36,789 bases of DNA from Bordetella parapertussis (GTDB lineage Bacteria; Pseudomonadota; Gammaproteobacteria; Burkholderiales; Burkholderiaceae_B), in contig CAMBZR010000029.1 in NCBI GenBank assembly GCA_945872285.1, positions 1-36,789 of the forward strand. The letters run 5' to 3'. The notes under the pieces are model-generated. The model ran no database searches. It was not told the DNA's origin and worked only from the letters and a program-made list of their open reading frames with translations. Shown here one piece after another: positions 8,026-15,195 of this stretch. Within the stretch, counting starts at the first letter, position 1. The number at the start of each line of letters is the position of its first letter. The translations under genes and the position numbers were made by a program.

Positions 8026-8847
8026 ATGCAGACTCTTTCTTTAAAGCTTTCGGTCGCGTCTCGTGCGGTGTTTGTTGCCCTCTCGCTGAGCGCATTTTGT
8101 GCAAGCAGCGCAGCGCAAACCAAACCGCCAGGCGCGTTTGCGACTGTCAACGGTGTCGCTGTGCCACAGTCATTGCTTGACAGCAACGTAAAGGCTAACG
8201 TTGCACAAGGTCAAAGAGATTCGCCCGAGTTGCGCCAAGTGATTCAAGACGAGCTTGTTAATCGCGAAATTCTTGCGCAAGAGTCGGCACGGCTAGGGCT
8301 TGATAAAACCACAGAGGCGCAAGCCCAGTGGGCGACAGTGCGTCAGACCTTTTTGGTCGAACTTTTACTCAATGATTACGCAGCACGTAATCCTATTCCT
8401 GAGGCCGCGCTCAAAACCGAGTACGAACGGCAGATGGCCCTGATGAAAGACCAGCAGCAATATCGCTTAAGTTTAATCGTGACCTCAACCGAGGAACAGG
8501 CCAAGGCGCTATTAGCGCGGCTTCGCAAGGGCGAAGCGTTTGCAAAGCTTGCAACTGAGGCGTCTCTTGATCCAAGCAAAAAAGATGGCGGCAATGTGGG
8601 GTGGGTGGTGCCGGCCCAGATTTTGCCCGCTATTTCAAACGTGATGGTGAACTTAGTAAAGGGTGCTTTAGCGGCCGCGCCGATTCAAACCCCAGCAGGC
8701 TGGAACCTCATCAAACTTGAAGAGACCCGCCCGTTTAAAGCGCCTACCTTTGACGAAGCCAAAAACGATATCCGCCAAATGCTGGTGCAAAAGCAGCGCT
8801 TTGACTACGTCAAAAGACTGCGTGAAAACGCCAAGGTCGTGCAGTAA
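8026..8847 (+). CDS. Periplasmic parvulin-type peptidyl-prolyl isomerase
   Basis: A 273-residue secreted foldase. Residues 1-30 form a Sec signal peptide (basic start, hydrophobic core VFVALSLSAFC, then small residues). A SurA/PrsA-like helical region follows (about 40-135) with VNGVAVPQSLLDS and QVIQDELVNREILAQESARL. The parvulin domain runs from about 143 to 235 and contains GEAFAKLATEASLDPSKKDG and GNVGWV, the most conserved parts of the family. A C-terminal helix region follows. It should help fold or chaperone outer-membrane or periplasmic proteins. It is monocistronic by its spacing. Confidence 0.88.
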   Translation: MQTLSLKLSVASRAVFVALSLSAFCASSAAQTKPPGAFATVNGVAVPQSLLDSNVKANVAQGQRDSPELRQVIQDELVNREILAQESARLGLDKTTEAQAQWATVRQTFLVELLLNDYAARNPIPEAALKTEYERQMALMKDQQQYRLSLIVTSTEEQAKALLARLRKGEAFAKLATEASLDPSKKDGGNVGWVVPAQILPAISNVMVNLVKGALAAAPIQTPAGWNLIKLEETRPFKAPTFDEAKNDIRQMLVQKQRFDYVKRLRENAKVVQ

Positions 8848-9052
8848 CTGTTGTAGATTTTCAGAGCTCAACGGAGTCCTCTTTAGGACTAGGTACCGAC
8901 TGTCACAAGCCCGGCAGAATGCCGGCCGCGACGAACACAATCCTCCGTTTTCCAACGCCTGCGCGCATTTGTAAGTGGTGAGCGTTCGCCAATCTTTCGC
9001 ATAATTTCAGTCGTGTTTTGCTTCGTCCTCGGCAATCACCTACACCTCTGAT

Positions 9053-9098
9053 GGGTAAGCGGTCCTACACGAAGGGTTTGATCCGTTACCCCCTTTTT
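9053..9098 (+). terminator. Terminator-like hairpin
   Basis: GGGTAA-G-CGG (9053-9062) pairs with CCG-TTACCC (9083-9091), nine pairs with one bulged G, around a 20-nt loop. It is followed by CC and TTTTT (9094-9098). It would shield the TA module from reading from the parvulin side. The large loop and the bulge lower confidence. Confidence 0.35.
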
Positions 9099-9170
9099 AT
9101 GATTTTTAGCTTTCAAGTGCGTCCATGGGGTCAGAAAGAGGCGCTTCGGGAACAAAGTCGCTGAAATTGT

Positions 9171-9199
9171 TTGTCTTTATTATTTTTTGTGAGTACAAT
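9171..9199 (+). promoter_or_regulatory. Promoter and candidate BrnA operator, module 1
   Basis: TTGTCT (9171-9176) and TACAAT (9194-9199) are separated by 17 bp. The inverted repeat TTGTG-AG-TACAA (9187-9198) lies over the -10 box. The same TTTTTTGT-N3-TACAAT string occurs at BrnTA module 2. BrnA antitoxins are known to repress their own promoter, so this is a good operator candidate. The -10 box ends only 4 nt before the brnT ATG, so the mRNA would be leaderless or nearly so. Confidence 0.55.
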
Positions 9200-9203
9200 A
9201 ATT

Positions 9204-9479
9204 ATGGAAATAAGTTTTGACCCGTCTAAAAATGAACGCAACATCATCGAACGCGGTATGTCTTTTACGGTGGTTGAGCAACTGGACTGGCCAACTGCGA
9301 TTATCAAAGAGGATGTTCGTCAGAGCTACGGTGAGCGCCGCTACCTTGCACTGGGATTGATCGGTGATCGGCTGCATGCTTTAGTTTTTACACCCCGCAA
9401 AGATAGGGTGCATGTCATCAGTCTGCGCAAGGCAAACCCACGAGAGGTGAAAGGTTATGAGCAAAAAACTAAATACTGA
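9204..9479 (+). CDS. brnT: BrnT-family ribonuclease toxin, copy 1
   Basis: A 91-residue toxin of the BrnT family, a RelE-like fold that cleaves RNA and halts translation. Family signatures are the N-terminal FDPSKNERNIIERGMSF block, the central RQSYGERRYLALG block and the C-terminal VISLRKANPREVKGYE block with the basic residues expected at the active site. I chose the ATG at 9204 because copy 2, also 91 residues, aligns from its own start. A longer reading from a TTG at 9171 would add a non-conserved hydrophobic stretch overlapping the -35 box. No Shine-Dalgarno is visible. The antitoxin gene overlaps its 3' end by 23 bp. Confidence 0.88.
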   Translation: MEISFDPSKNERNIIERGMSFTVVEQLDWPTAIIKEDVRQSYGERRYLALGLIGDRLHALVFTPRKDRVHVISLRKANPREVKGYEQKTKY

Positions 9480-9750
9480 AAAGAGTGACGACGAGAATCC
9501 TAGTTGGACAGCTGCCGATTTCGCTAGTGCACGGCCGGCTCGCGATGTGTTGCCGCATATTTTTGGCACAACCTTAGCTCAAGAGATGCTCAAGCCACGT
9601 GGCCGTCCTCGTGTCGCTCATCCCAAAGAGAGAATCAACATCCGATTATCTCAAGAGGTCGTTGCATTCTTTAAATCAGGGGGAGATGGATGGCAGACTC
9701 GAATTGATTCGGCTTTGCGCCAATTCGTCACTGAGCATCAGGGCCGCTAG
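9457..9750 (+). CDS. brnA: BrnA-family antitoxin, copy 1
   Basis: A 97-residue antitoxin that should bind BrnT and repress the shared promoter. The C-terminal half is the ribbon-helix-helix domain, with RINIRLSQEVVAFFKSGG (about residues 58-75) and GWQTRIDSALRQFV, the most conserved BrnA segment. The N-terminal part (about 1-45) is polar and is the expected toxin-binding arm. AAAGG at 9450-9454 is its ribosome site, inside brnT. It shares the core KxRIxIRLSxxVV and GWQxRxDxALR with copy 2, but the N-terminal halves differ strongly, which suggests separate toxin specificity. It ends 17 bp from tRNA-Arg. Confidence 0.88.
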   Translation: MSKKLNTEKSDDENPSWTAADFASARPARDVLPHIFGTTLAQEMLKPRGRPRVAHPKERINIRLSQEVVAFFKSGGDGWQTRIDSALRQFVTEHQGR

Positions 9751-9757
9751 CCCTTTT
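9740..9757 (+). terminator. Short terminator-like hairpin over the brnA stop
   Basis: AGGGC (9740-9744) and GCCCT (9750-9754) pair around CGCTA, followed by three further T (9755-9757). The stem is only five pairs and includes the brnA stop codon. It may end transcription before the opposing tRNA-Arg gene. Confidence 0.3.
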
Positions 9758-9767
9758 GCCATCTTGC

Positions 9768-9844
<77 letters not shown>

Positions 9845-9854
9845 ATATGGCAAG

Positions 9855-9860
9855 ATTTTA
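9855..9860 (-). promoter_or_regulatory. Candidate -10 box for tRNA-Arg
   Basis: TAAAAT on the minus strand ends 10 bp before the tRNA 5' end. The -35 region is not convincing. Confidence 0.35.
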
Positions 9861-9934
9861 ACGTAATGCGCAGAAATTCTCTTCGTTTAGGGCAATGGTT
9901 CTAATGCCGATGAACCCATTTTAGAAAAAGAGCC

Positions 9935-10561
9935 ATGTCGCAACTCTTTGTGGTGCATCCCGAGAACCCTCAGCCCCGCTTGTTGAAACAAGCGGCGCAA
10001 CTGCTGCAAGAGGGTGGCCTGGTGGCAGTGCCCACGGATTCAAGCTACGCGGTGGTGGCGCGGCTGGATGACAAGGGGGCGGCAGACGCCTTGCGTAAGT
10101 TGCGCGGGCTTGACGATCGCCACCATCTGACGATTTTGTGTCGTGATCTAGCTGAAATCAGTCAATTTGCGCGCGTCGATAATGCGCAGTATCGGCTGCT
10201 TAAGCTGGCCACCCCAGGGCCTTGGACCTTTATCCTTGAGGCGTCACGCGAGGTGCCTCGTCGGGTGTCGCACCGGTCGCGTAAAACAATCGGGATTCGA
10301 GTGCCTGGGCATCCGGTCACGCTTGCGCTGCTCGAACATGCGCAAACCCCGCTTTTGTCGACCACCTTGATCCCTGAAGGCGACGAGCTCGCCCTGACTG
10401 ACCCCTCCGAGATTCGCGAGCGCTATCAACATGTGTTGGCGGCCGTGATCGACGCGGGCGCCTGTGCACTTGACGCGACCACAGTGATTGACCTAACGAC
10501 CTCGCCTCCCGAGGTGGTGCGGCGTGGCCGTGGCGATCCAAGTGTGCTTGGGCTTGATTGA
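9935..10561 (+). CDS. YciO/Sua5/YrdC-family protein
   Basis: A 208-residue member of the L-threonylcarbamoyladenylate synthase superfamily, whose true synthases make the intermediate for t6A37 in tRNA. The conserved VAVPTDSSYAVVARLDDKGA block (about residues 32-51) gives the nucleotide-binding pocket, followed by LRKLRGLDDRHHLTILC, PGPWTFIL (about 94-101) and TIGIRVPGHPV. The RGLDDRHHLTILC form instead of KxRxxxxPL, and the length, point to the YciO branch, whose role in t6A synthesis is doubtful. It lies 63 bp upstream of the M50 protease gene, as in many Burkholderiales. Confidence 0.85.
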   Translation: MSQLFVVHPENPQPRLLKQAAQLLQEGGLVAVPTDSSYAVVARLDDKGAADALRKLRGLDDRHHLTILCRDLAEISQFARVDNAQYRLLKLATPGPWTFILEASREVPRRVSHRSRKTIGIRVPGHPVTLALLEHAQTPLLSTTLIPEGDELALTDPSEIRERYQHVLAAVIDAGACALDATTVIDLTTSPPEVVRRGRGDPSVLGLD

Positions 10562-10612
10562 AAATTTTGCGGGATCAGTCAAGTGATGCTCTATTGAGCG
10601 GCCATAAACCTC

Positions 10613-10618
10613 TACAAT
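10613..10618 (+). promoter_or_regulatory. Candidate -10 box directly before the M50 protease gene
   Basis: TACAAT ends six bases before the ATG at 10625. If used, transcription would begin at or next to the start codon, giving a leaderless mRNA. No Shine-Dalgarno stands before this ATG. The -35 region at 17 bp is poor. Confidence 0.3.
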
Positions 10619-10624
10619 CGCAGC

Positions 10625-11269
10625 ATGGAAGATCTGATTCAAACTCTAGCCCTTTACGCCTTGCCTGTGCTCTTGGCGATCACTTTGCACGAGGCCGCTC
10701 ACGGCTATGTTGCCAAGCTCTTAGGTGATCCAACGGCCTCGCTTGCTGGGCGTGTCAGCCTGAACCCAATTCGCCATATCGACCCGATCGGCACCATTGC
10801 AGTGCCCATTGGCATTTTGGCGATGTCTAGCCTGTTTGGTGGCGGTTTTTTGTTTGGCTGGGCCAAACCAGTGCCTGTGGATTTTGGTCGCTTGCGACGC
10901 CCTAAGCAAGATATGTTGTGGGTGGCGTTGGCTGGCCCAGGTGCCAACTTGTTCATGGCTATCCTCTGGACAATCTGCCTGCGCTTACTGTTTGACGCTG
11001 GCGAGCGAAGCGGCTTTTGGTTTGAAATGGCGCGTGTGGGCATTCATATAAACTTAGTGCTTATGGCCTTGAATTTATTGCCTATTTTGCCCTTAGACGG
11101 GGGGCGAGTGTTATTTAGCCTGCTGCCCAATCGGCTAGCTTGGCAATATGGCCGCATCGAACCCTATGGCATGTTGATTGTGATCGCCTTGCTGGCTACC
11201 GGTGTACTCAGTGCCGTGCTCAATCCTTTGGTTGCGTTAGGCGAGCAGGTCGTTCGACTTTTTTTATAG
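10625..11269 (+). CDS. Site-2 protease family (M50) membrane metalloprotease
   Basis: A 214-residue multi-pass inner-membrane protein. The zinc motif HEAAH is at His22-Glu23-His26 in the first membrane helix. The third ligand is Asp158 in LLPILPLDGGR, with Asn150 just before it. The compact form without PDZ domain marks the small S2P/YwhC-type group found in many Proteobacteria rather than RseP. These proteases cut transmembrane substrates, but no substrate is known for this group. It is followed by dapA; trpS, which often lies between them in related genomes, is absent here. Confidence 0.88.
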   Translation: MEDLIQTLALYALPVLLAITLHEAAHGYVAKLLGDPTASLAGRVSLNPIRHIDPIGTIAVPIGILAMSSLFGGGFLFGWAKPVPVDFGRLRRPKQDMLWVALAGPGANLFMAILWTICLRLLFDAGERSGFWFEMARVGIHINLVLMALNLLPILPLDGGRVLFSLLPNRLAWQYGRIEPYGMLIVIALLATGVLSAVLNPLVALGEQVVRLFL

Positions 11270-11349
11270 ATCGCCCTGCAATCCGGTAAACTATCGCACT
11301 AACTTCCTATAGGTGCTTTTGCGCCTTGACTCGCGTTCTGGATCCCTTC

Positions 11350-12255
11350 ATGGCCACGATTTCGACCTCTAAAGTCCCCCAGTTCATGGGCAGCATGGTT
11401 GCCTTGGTGACGCCAATGCACCCTGACGGCAGCCTCGATTACAAAAGCTTCAAAGCGCTGATTGACTGGCATGCCCACGAAGGCACCGATGCGCTCGTTA
11501 TTGTGGGCACGACTGGCGAGTCGCCCACCGTGAATGTTGACGAGCATGCCGAACTGATTCGCGTCGCAGTTGAGCACTCCGCGGGGCGTATTCCTGTCAT
11601 CGCAGGCGTGGGCGCAAATTCAACTAGCGAGGCGATTCATCTGGCTGAGCACGCTAAAAAAGTCGGCGCGCATGCTGGCTTGTCGGTCGTGCCTTATTAC
11701 AATAAGCCTTCACAAGAAGGTATGTATCAACATTTTAAAGCCGTGCAAGAGGCCGTTGATTTGCCCACTATTTTGTATAACGTGCCAGGTCGCACCGTGG
11801 CTGATCTGGCGCACGATACCGTGCTGCGTTTGGCTCAGGTGCCAGGCGTGATCGGTATTAAAGATGCAACCGGCGATATCGGCCGTGGGGCCTTACTCAT
11901 TCGCGATTTGCCCTCTAACTTCTTGGTGCTGAGTGGCGACGACGCGACTGCTGCCGCTCTGATTTTGTTAGGTGGACGCGGCAATATTTCTGTCACCGCC
12001 AATATCGCACCACGTGCCATGCACGAGATGTGTGGTGCCGCACTGAAGGGCGACGTTGCAACCGTGAAACGCGTCAATAATTTATTGGGGCCTTTGAACA
12101 AATTATTGTTTGTTGAAGGTAACCCTGTTCCAGTTAAGTGGGCGTTGGCTCAGATGGGGCGTATTCCTACCGGTATTCGTCTGCCTCTGGCCCAATTAAG
12201 CGCTCAGTTTCATGCTCCTTTGCGAGCTGCAATGTCAGAGGCGGGGTTGCTTTAA
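11350..12255 (+). CDS. dapA: 4-hydroxy-tetrahydrodipicolinate synthase
   Basis: This aldolase condenses pyruvate with aspartate semialdehyde, the first step of the diaminopimelate/lysine branch, and supplies peptidoglycan. Read from the ATG at 11350 it has 301 residues, the normal length. It has GTTGESPT (residues 53-60, catalytic Thr54-Thr55), Tyr143 and Arg148 in YNVPGRTV, and the Schiff-base lysine Lys171 in IGIKDATGD. An upstream in-frame TTG (11326) would add eight unconserved residues and is less likely. The stop codon abuts the bamC start without a gap, the classical dapA-bamC arrangement. Confidence 0.95.
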   Translation: MATISTSKVPQFMGSMVALVTPMHPDGSLDYKSFKALIDWHAHEGTDALVIVGTTGESPTVNVDEHAELIRVAVEHSAGRIPVIAGVGANSTSEAIHLAEHAKKVGAHAGLSVVPYYNKPSQEGMYQHFKAVQEAVDLPTILYNVPGRTVADLAHDTVLRLAQVPGVIGIKDATGDIGRGALLIRDLPSNFLVLSGDDATAAALILLGGRGNISVTANIAPRAMHEMCGAALKGDVATVKRVNNLLGPLNKLLFVEGNPVPVKWALAQMGRIPTGIRLPLAQLSAQFHAPLRAAMSEAGLL

Positions 12256-13392
12256 ATGAATAGTTTGTTGAACAAAAAATATGGTCTGATTTCTGCGTTG
12301 ATGGCGTTGTTGCTTTTAAGTGGCTGCGGCGGGTTTCGTTCGATGATGAGCGGCGACGACTCGATTGATTACAAAAGCGTCGTGCGCACCGACCCTTTGA
12401 GCATTCCGCCTGATCTGACGCAGGCCGCTAACGATCCTCGTTATCGTTCACCTGCCTCAGGCAGCACGACGTTTTCGCAGTATCAGCTGGCTCAAACGGG
12501 TGGCAAAGGTGTGCCTTCGGCTGCGCAGTCGGGCGTGTTGCCCACACGGGCTGACATGCGTGTGATGCGTGATGGCGAATTGCGCTGGTTGTCGGTCGAG
12601 ATGCCCCCTGAAAAAGTCTTCTCAATGACGGCAGATTTTTGGACAGATGCTGGCTTTACGCTTGGGGTGACGGATCCTAAAGCTGGTTTGCTTGTCACGA
12701 ACTGGGCTGAAAATCGTGCAAAAATTCCTGATAGTTGGTTACGCCAAGCGTTGGGCACGGTCTTTGATGGTATCTACGACAGCGGTACACGGGATAAGTT
12801 TCGCACGCGTATCGAGCGAGCCGGTAGTCGGACTGAAGTCTACATTTCTCATCAACACATGGAAGAAGTTAGTAAAGTTTCTTTAGCTGATGTCAGCGTA
12901 CGCTGGGAGAACGCAAAAGAAGATCCGGGCTTAAACGCTGCAATGCTGGCCAGGCTGATGGTGTACTTAGGCGAAGACGTTGACGGTGCGCGTAGAAAGA
13001 TGGTGCAAACGGCACCTGGCGCACAAGACCCTAAGGTTACGGCACCGGCGGGCGATAAGAGCATGTTGGTGATTGCAGAACCGTTTGATCGCGCTTGGCG
13101 TCGTGTGGGCGTGGCGCTCGACTCGGGCGGCTTCACGGTGGATGATCGTGATCGTGCGGCCGGTGATTTCTATGTGCGTTACGTCGATACAGATACTGGC
13201 GAAAAACGCGAAGAGTCCAACTTCATTACCCGGTTGTTCGGCGCGAAGGATCCGACCAAGGCGCCAACTTACCGCGTGCGCGTTGTTCAGCAGGGTAACC
13301 AAACGCAGATTACGGTGCTCGATGCGCAGGGCGTGCGTGATAACAGCGCCACGGCGCAGCGTTTGCTGAGTGTGTTGAGCGGCAAGATGTAG
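12256..13392 (+). CDS. bamC: Outer-membrane assembly lipoprotein BamC
   Basis: A 378-residue lipoprotein of the BAM complex, which inserts beta-barrel proteins into the outer membrane. The signal peptide ends in the lipobox LSGC with lipidated Cys24. An unstructured N-terminal stretch follows, with DYKSVVRTDPLSIPPDLT near residues 39-56, the conserved lid segment that binds BamD. Two helix-grip domains come next, with LRWLSVEMPPEKVF and ESNFITRLFG as landmarks. The start codon directly follows the dapA stop, so the two are certainly cotranscribed. A strong terminator lies 19 bp after the stop. Confidence 0.92.
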   Translation: MNSLLNKKYGLISALMALLLLSGCGGFRSMMSGDDSIDYKSVVRTDPLSIPPDLTQAANDPRYRSPASGSTTFSQYQLAQTGGKGVPSAAQSGVLPTRADMRVMRDGELRWLSVEMPPEKVFSMTADFWTDAGFTLGVTDPKAGLLVTNWAENRAKIPDSWLRQALGTVFDGIYDSGTRDKFRTRIERAGSRTEVYISHQHMEEVSKVSLADVSVRWENAKEDPGLNAAMLARLMVYLGEDVDGARRKMVQTAPGAQDPKVTAPAGDKSMLVIAEPFDRAWRRVGVALDSGGFTVDDRDRAAGDFYVRYVDTDTGEKREESNFITRLFGAKDPTKAPTYRVRVVQQGNQTQITVLDAQGVRDNSATAQRLLSVLSGKM

Positions 13393-13410
13393 GTTTTATT
13401 CTTTCCCCTA

Positions 13411-13444
13411 AAAACGCGACGTTTAAGCCGTCGCGTTTTTTTTT
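13411..13444 (+). terminator. Intrinsic terminator of the dapA-bamC operon
   Basis: CGCGACG (13415-13421) and CGTCGCG (13429-13435) form a perfect seven-pair GC-rich stem with loop TTTAAGC, followed by nine T. The AAAA before the stem would make it work from the other side too. Confidence 0.92.
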
Positions 13445-13558
13445 GCGATTTAGCATTGATATGTTCCAAAATGGTGCATTTCTTAGCTCAAGCTGTGATG
13501 TTTGGCACTGTCCGTTAATTCTCTTTGCATCTCGGTTATAGATTCGTCATGATGATGT

Positions 13559-13577
13559 TTTAATTGTAATAATTAAA
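13559..13577 (+). promoter_or_regulatory. AT-rich inverted repeat upstream of ureD
   Basis: TTTAATT and AATTAAA form perfect seven-base arms around GTAAT, ending 19 bp before the ureD start. The rest of the 204-bp gap after the terminator is AT-rich, with TATAGA near 13538 as a possible -10 box. A regulator site for urease expression is plausible but not identified. No Shine-Dalgarno precedes ureD. Confidence 0.35.
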
Positions 13578-13596
13578 TTTTTGATTCCTCTAATCG

Positions 13597-14502
13597 ATGC
13601 ATCCGAATGAGCAACGACACTGGCCGACTGACTTAGGCCTCTCAGACCCCTCAGGCCACGCTGCGGCCGAGTCGGTGCTTGCCTCTTGGACAGCGCGCCT
13701 TGCGCTTGACTTCAACCTAGACCCTCATCAGCCTCATCTTAAGACTAGGCTCAATCATCAGCATCTTGGCCCCTTACGTATTCAAAAAGCCTTGTACCCA
13801 GAAGGCGCTTCGCCTTGCCACGCGATCATTGTGCACCCCCCAGGCGGTATCGCCGGCGGTGATCGACTTGAAGTGCTGATCAATAGTCAGCTAGGTAGCC
13901 ATGGCTTAATCACCACGCCCTCGGCCGCAAAGTGGTACGGCGCAAACGCCTCGCTTGAGGCTTCGCAGTTGATTGAGGTTGACTTGCAGGGTGCCTTCGA
14001 ATGGTTACCGCAAGAAGCCATTGTGTTTAATCGGGCGCGTGTGCGTTCTGATATTGATATCAGGGCCGGCGAGCATGGGGCAATGTTAGGCTGGGATCAT
14101 CTAATCTTTGGGCGCCATGCCTCTGGTGAATCTTTTGCTGAAGGTCACTTTCGGCAGTCGTTAAAAATTCAGATTGATGAGCAACTAATTTGGCACGATC
14201 GTTTAGCCTTGGTGGGCGATGATGCCTTGTTTGCCTCGCCAATTGGCCTGCGTGGCCATTACACCTGCGCAACACTGTGGGCGATCTTGCCTGCGTCTAA
14301 AACGTTTAGCGAAGCAACCGTGCAAACCCTGCGTGAGCACTCTGCACAGTTTGCCTGGACGACTCTTCACCCTCGCTTGTTGGTGGGTCGGCTGTTAGCC
14401 GAACCGCGTGAACTTAAGTTTTTATTGCAAGACGCTTGGGCACAATTACGCCCCGTCGTGCTTGGTTTACCAGCTGTTGCACCACGCTTGTGGGCGACTT
14501 GA
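13597..14502 (+). CDS. ureD: Urease accessory protein UreD
   Basis: A 301-residue member of the UreD/UreH family, the scaffold that binds apo-urease and, with UreF and UreG, delivers nickel. Recognisable blocks are HPPGGIAGGDRLEV (about residues 84-97), the TTPSAAKWYG motif (about 108-117) and WLPQEAIVFNRARV (about 131-144). There is no signal peptide; the protein acts in the cytoplasm. It is the first gene of the urease cluster and is followed after 34 bp by ureA. Confidence 0.94.
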   Translation: MHPNEQRHWPTDLGLSDPSGHAAAESVLASWTARLALDFNLDPHQPHLKTRLNHQHLGPLRIQKALYPEGASPCHAIIVHPPGGIAGGDRLEVLINSQLGSHGLITTPSAAKWYGANASLEASQLIEVDLQGAFEWLPQEAIVFNRARVRSDIDIRAGEHGAMLGWDHLIFGRHASGESFAEGHFRQSLKIQIDEQLIWHDRLALVGDDALFASPIGLRGHYTCATLWAILPASKTFSEATVQTLREHSAQFAWTTLHPRLLVGRLLAEPRELKFLLQDAWAQLRPVVLGLPAVAPRLWAT

Positions 14503-14536
14503 AGATTAAGATAATGAAAGTTGTTAAGGGGTAACT

Positions 14537-14839
14537 ATGGATCTGACACCGCGCGAAAAAGACAAACTGTTAATTTTTACGGCAAGCTTGCTGGCCGAGC
14601 GCCGGCGTGCTCGTGGCTTAAAGCTCAACGTGCCCGAAGCGATTGCCATGATTTCAGCGGCCATCATGGAAGGGGCACGCGACGGTAGAACCGTCGCTGA
14701 ACTGATGAGCGAAGGCCGCAATATTTTGAGCCGACAAGACGTGATGGAAGGCGTTTCTGAAATGATCCCCGATATTCAAGTCGAGGCGACGTTTCCGGAT
14801 GGCACCAAGCTTGTCACTGTCCATCAACCCATTCAGTAG
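14537..14839 (+). CDS. ureA: Urease gamma subunit
   Basis: The 100-residue gamma subunit of the (UreABC)3 enzyme, which hydrolyses urea to ammonia and carbamate. It starts with [14 protein letters not shown] and carries [11 protein letters not shown], typical of the family, and has the usual length. AAGGGG before the ATG is a strong ribosome site. The enzyme subunits are separate here, as in most Proteobacteria, not fused as in Helicobacter. Confidence 0.96.
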   Translation: MDLTPREKDKLLIFTASLLAERRRARGLKLNVPEAIAMISAAIMEGARDGRTVAELMSEGRNILSRQDVMEGVSEMIPDIQVEATFPDGTKLVTVHQPIQ

Positions 14840-14868
14840 TCATCCGCCGAGATTTTTTGGAGAATAAG

Positions 14869-15195
14869 ATGAGTAACACACCAATGATTCCGGGCGAGAT
14901 GATCGTTGCGCCAGGTGAAATTGAAATTAATGTTGGCCGTACCACGGCGAAAGTGCTGGTCGCTAACACCGGTGATCGGCCTGTGCAGATCGGGTCGCAC
15001 TATCACTTTGCAGAAACCAACGCGGCACTGCGTTTTGATCGTGTGCAGGCTACGGGGTTTCGTTTGAATATACCGGCGGGCACTGCAGTACGTTTCGAAC
15101 CGGGTCAAGAACGCGAGGTTGAGCTCGTGGCTTTAGCGGGTGATCGGCTTGTATACGGCTTTAGAGGTTTGGTGATGGGGGCTCTCGACAAATGA
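14869..15195 (+). CDS. ureB: Urease beta subunit
   Basis: The 108-residue beta subunit. It opens with [19 protein letters not shown] and holds the conserved [17 protein letters not shown] and [15 protein letters not shown] blocks. The ATG at 14869 is preceded by GGAGA at 14859-14863. A TTG at 14857 in the same frame would overlap this ribosome site and is unlikely. Its end overlaps ureC by four bases (ATGA), so alpha and beta translation are coupled. Confidence 0.96.
   Translation: MSNTPMIPGEMIVAPGEIEINVGRTTAKVLVANTGDRPVQIGSHYHFAETNAALRFDRVQATGFRLNIPAGTAVRFEPGQEREVELVALAGDRLVYGFRGLVMGALDK

Larger units (their letters stand above)
8848..9203. other. Intergenic region of 356 bp with three hairpins
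   Basis: No coding region is supported here. Visible structures are AGTCCT-CTTT-AGGACT (8875-8890), CCGGCA-GAA-TGCCGG (8911-8925) and the terminator-like stem at 9053-9091. None of the first two is followed by a T-run. The right end holds the promoter of BrnTA module 1. The boundaries show no direct repeat that I can recognise. Confidence 0.5.

Noticed and set aside
11326..11349. TTG start for dapA
   Set aside because: Adds eight unconserved residues; the ATG at 11350 gives the family length.
13503..13530. Sigma-54 promoter TGGCAC...TTGCAT before ureD
   Set aside because: The two halves are 16 bp apart; a sigma-54 site needs a spacing of about five.
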